Below, piece after piece: positions 61,101 to 64,000 of a stretch of DNA of 64,000 nucleotides. The DNA is taken from NCBI GenBank assembly GCA_028532985.1, contig JANCIK010000009.1:3224001-3288000 (forward strand). Reading direction: 5' to 3'. The position numbers were made by a program, and so were the translations under genes. Under the pieces are notes generated by a model. The model ran no database searches, was not told the origin of the DNA, and was given only the letters and a program-made list of their open reading frames with translations. Position 1 is the stretch's first letter; each line of letters opens with the position of its first letter. This stretch comes from Stropharia rugosoannulata (taxonomy: Eukaryota > Basidiomycota > Agaricomycetes > Agaricales > Strophariaceae).

Positions 61101-64000
61101 AGGTTATATGACTTATGTTGCGATAGTGATGTTCCCAGATCGGTAGAAGTAGAACTGGTTCCGAACAAAATATGTAGAGTACACGAGGAGTACTATGCCG
61201 ACCGCAGTTTTCAGACATTAATGATTACTGAGCTGATGACAATCTCTCGGGAGAACATATTTGTCAGATGTAGCACATACCTTCACTCAACCTTCACATG
61301 ACAAGCTTCACACCCACACCTGACTAAAAGTAATAAGCCTGACAGAACTTGGTAAGTCTTTGTCCCCAACAATCCCACGCTACCAAATGCGAATTTTTGC
61401 TCATGCAGACTCGAGTCTATAGTTGGCTACAACTTTCTTAGGCTACCATCCGTGAATACGGCAGTTGATATTGCACATAAGGAGAAATATTATCGCATTA
61501 CGGGGTATCTTAGGTAGATGATGTCGCGGCGTTGAAAATGAGGTGTCATTTCGAGGTGTATCAGAGTTTATTAGAGTCCTTTTAAATTAGAGAGTAGTAC
61601 TCAGCACTAGTAGGAGCAGATATTCAATGCTTATCATTTAAAGGCTTTATACGAAAACCAATAGAACGGTGGTAGATGAAACACAGATTCATATCCAATC
61701 ACATTCGGAATATTTTAATCTCTTTCTCTGTTAGGACACGAGTCGCCTGACAAATTATCGCATGCTGTGAGCACAAACAGAACCTGGAAGAAAATTATTC
61801 AAATTTATGCCAGCGGTTCTTTCATGCTCGCACAGAAACAACCAAATGGATTTTAAAATTTAACGAGGACAGGGCAACACTACACTCCCGCAGAATATTC
61901 CGTCGAGTCGAAGAAGACACAATTTTTTTGTTTCTTTTTTGTTTATAGATTTTCACCCAAGTCCCGGAACAACCGTAGTCGACGGATACGAACTGTGAAG
62001 TCATATAATTAAGGAGAAATTGTCATGAAGCCGCCTAGTACTGACCGTGCCCGCGGGGCCGTTGAGGCAGCTTTGGAGAAGAGTGTCAAATTCGCTGGTT
62101 GTGGTCTGAGGCGCTGCGATGACTGCGATAGACAATGGGCATAACGTAGCAAACTGGGCTTTCATGCTGTATGTTTGATGTTTGCTAGTGAGAAGTGGTC
62201 GATCTACACTCAGTGAGGAATGCGTACCATGTCCTCCCTTTTATACCTGTAGACCGGACTTGTCACAATTATTTTTCATATTTTATTTTTGATTCCAAAA
62301 ATATGGCTATATAGAGATCTACCAAGATCTCAGTCCGTGTAGTAAATATGAGGATGGTGACAGCAGGCAGGATAATTGTGCGTTTGATTGACGTTGCCGG
62401 GGTTCAAAACCGCTCACATGAGTGCCCTTTGATCGGAGGAACATATGGAAATCTAAATATTGTACTACGTAGAGTACGCCACCGAGCAGGAATAACTCTA
62501 AGCTGGAATATTCTGCGTTGATCGTATTCCACCATAAAGGGGTATTGGAATCAATGTAATCGTCAGATACATTACGTTTGTCTCATCAACGGATACCTGC
62601 GAGAGAGTCCCTTTTTGTGGGACTTTTTGTTCTTCAACTGTGTTATCAGGATCAGTATGTTTCATTTCTGCTCGGACAAATGATTACAAACGCGCAGCAC
62701 CAGAAGTTATAGAAATTTCACAGATTATTCTATCTAATGCCCATAATTTATTACACAACTGGATGATATATACAGGCGGTAGCGCTCAACTCTGCGAAGT
62801 TTCTTCGGCGGTGCTGAATTTTTTCCCGTTGAATGTTAATGTTAGTCGATGTGATTTAAAACAAGAGTTCGCCGTCGGCCTCTCTCTGTTGACCCGAATA
62901 GGATACGTTAACTTGGTCCACCGGAGACGTTCAAGCTCACGGCATCTATTTTGGTTCAATACCACATCTCCGGAAAGCAGTACTCCGTGAGACGTCCAAC
63001 AGAACTTTAAATATCGTACTACCTTTATGTCTACATCTTTCTTGGAGTACGGGGTTAAACGTTAAACAATGATTGTTAAGATACAGTGATATTCTGTAGT
63101 ATGTGGGGAGCAGTGGTATTTGTATATGTGTTACATCATATACTCATATGGCACCCACCCCCTACTCAAATTTAAAGCCCGCGAAGCGCTCTAGCGGGGT
63201 GAAGTACACATTATAAATGAACTGTGGGCGTTCCGTAGCGGTCGACGTCATCAGTGATGTCAATCAGCGCCGGAAAAACGTCCAGCGAAGCTTATTTGAT
63301 TTTAATGCAGGGTTGGGTGACATGTCCGTCGGTAGAACACTGCTCCAAAATGTATGCAATCCACGACTTGTGATGAAAAATAGTCACAGAATCCTGATGG
63401 CCGACGGTAAGCTTCGCGTCTGTGAACCATATGTTGGCACTCACCCATTGGGCGTGCCGGGGTTTGGACTCGCGCCACAAATATTTGTGTTCCTGAAATG
63501 ATCGCCGTCACAGTCAACTTTTATGTTGCCCTATGAGTGGGACTCGGAAATTTACAGATGTGGCAATGCCTGGCGGCTACTCAAGTCAGTCTAGTCCGAT
63601 CAAATTCTTTGACAAGGTGGCATAAGATTAAGCCGCAAGAAGTACTAGTCATCTCTCATGGGAGAACTTACTGTACTCAGCTAAGAATACTTTGCCAACC
63701 GTTTCGCTTAAAGTGGCCCTGCTGAGGATTTTATTCACGAATGTAATAGCAGCACACAATGGGGCTTTTTTCTAAGTTGTCCCTTTTCTAGCAGTTGAGA
63801 ATGTATATACAAATATGCGAGTTTATTTCACGTTATATGTGCATTAATTCCCCCACCTCATTTAATTGGTCTCGTTTCATAAAATCTCTATTTGGAAGCC
63901 AAACCCAAGCTCCACTTGTTCACTAATGCAGTACGCGTGATGCAGCTTAACTTCTACTATACCTTTCTTGGTTCCATAAAATACGAGCAATATACTTCGC

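Larger units (their letters stand above)
58001..64000. other. gene-poor end of the window
   Basis: A GC-rich stretch (58.6-60.2 kb) then AT-rich DNA. Frames at 62640-62990 and 63217-63501 (+) have no motif I recognise and the former begins at a non-ATG codon. No tRNA with both A and B boxes seen; a B-box-like ggttcaaaacc at about 62401 lacks an A box. Confidence 0.5.

Noticed and set aside
62390..62430. tRNA gene suggested by ggttcaaaacc
   Set aside because: No A box, anticodon arm or acceptor pairing could be found around it.
62640..63501. Two plus-strand frames considered as an O-methyltransferase
   Set aside because: No SAM-binding motif or other family signature is visible.

Overview
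This window looks like nuclear DNA of a mushroom-type basidiomycete (Agaricomycetes). The grounds are: many introns of about 50-65 nt with GT..AG ends and CTRAY-like branch sites; a class I hydrophobin; a GPI-tailed chitin deacetylase; a STAND/NACHT protein of the kind expanded in mushrooms; and fungal forms of Afg2, Gpi16, Atp17, Bim1/EB1, Ubc1 and Glo3. Almost every real gene is split, so single open frames under-represent them. I rebuilt exons by hand from splice signals and family motifs.

Layout. 0-12 kb is a housekeeping block: a dienelactone-hydrolase-like gene (+), AFG2 (-), GPI16/PIG-T (+), a small Cys/His-rich protein (+) and mitochondrial ATP synthase subunit f (-). 13-26 kb holds a chitin deacetylase (-), a hydrophobin (+), an F-box-like protein (-), a duplicated and possibly decayed exon module (-), Bim1/EB1 (+) and an MFS monocarboxylate-type transporter (-). 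29-41.4 kb holds Ubc1 (-), a GNAT acetyltransferase (-), the ArfGAP Glo3 (-), a small lysine-rich protein (+), a glutathione transferase (-), an FAD monooxygenase (+) and a small orphan gene (-). 41.4-47.2 kb is gene-poor. 47.28-55.2 kb is one very GC-rich gene (-) for a NACHT-type ATPase of about 2,240 residues, swollen by two low-complexity blocks. 55.2-64 kb has simple repeats and no gene I can support.

No pathway cluster is evident. Common themes are membrane and cell-surface biology (GPI transamidase, GPI-tailed chitin deacetylase, hydrophobin) and detoxification or secondary metabolism (GST, monooxygenase, transporter, hydrolase). The most interesting points are a 2-nt microexon needed to read the chitin deacetylase, a 9-nt microexon in ATP17, the low-complexity expansion and altered Walker B of the NACHT protein, and a perfect 20-bp hairpin at that gene's stop codon. 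I recognised no tRNA, rRNA, CRISPR array or intact transposon.
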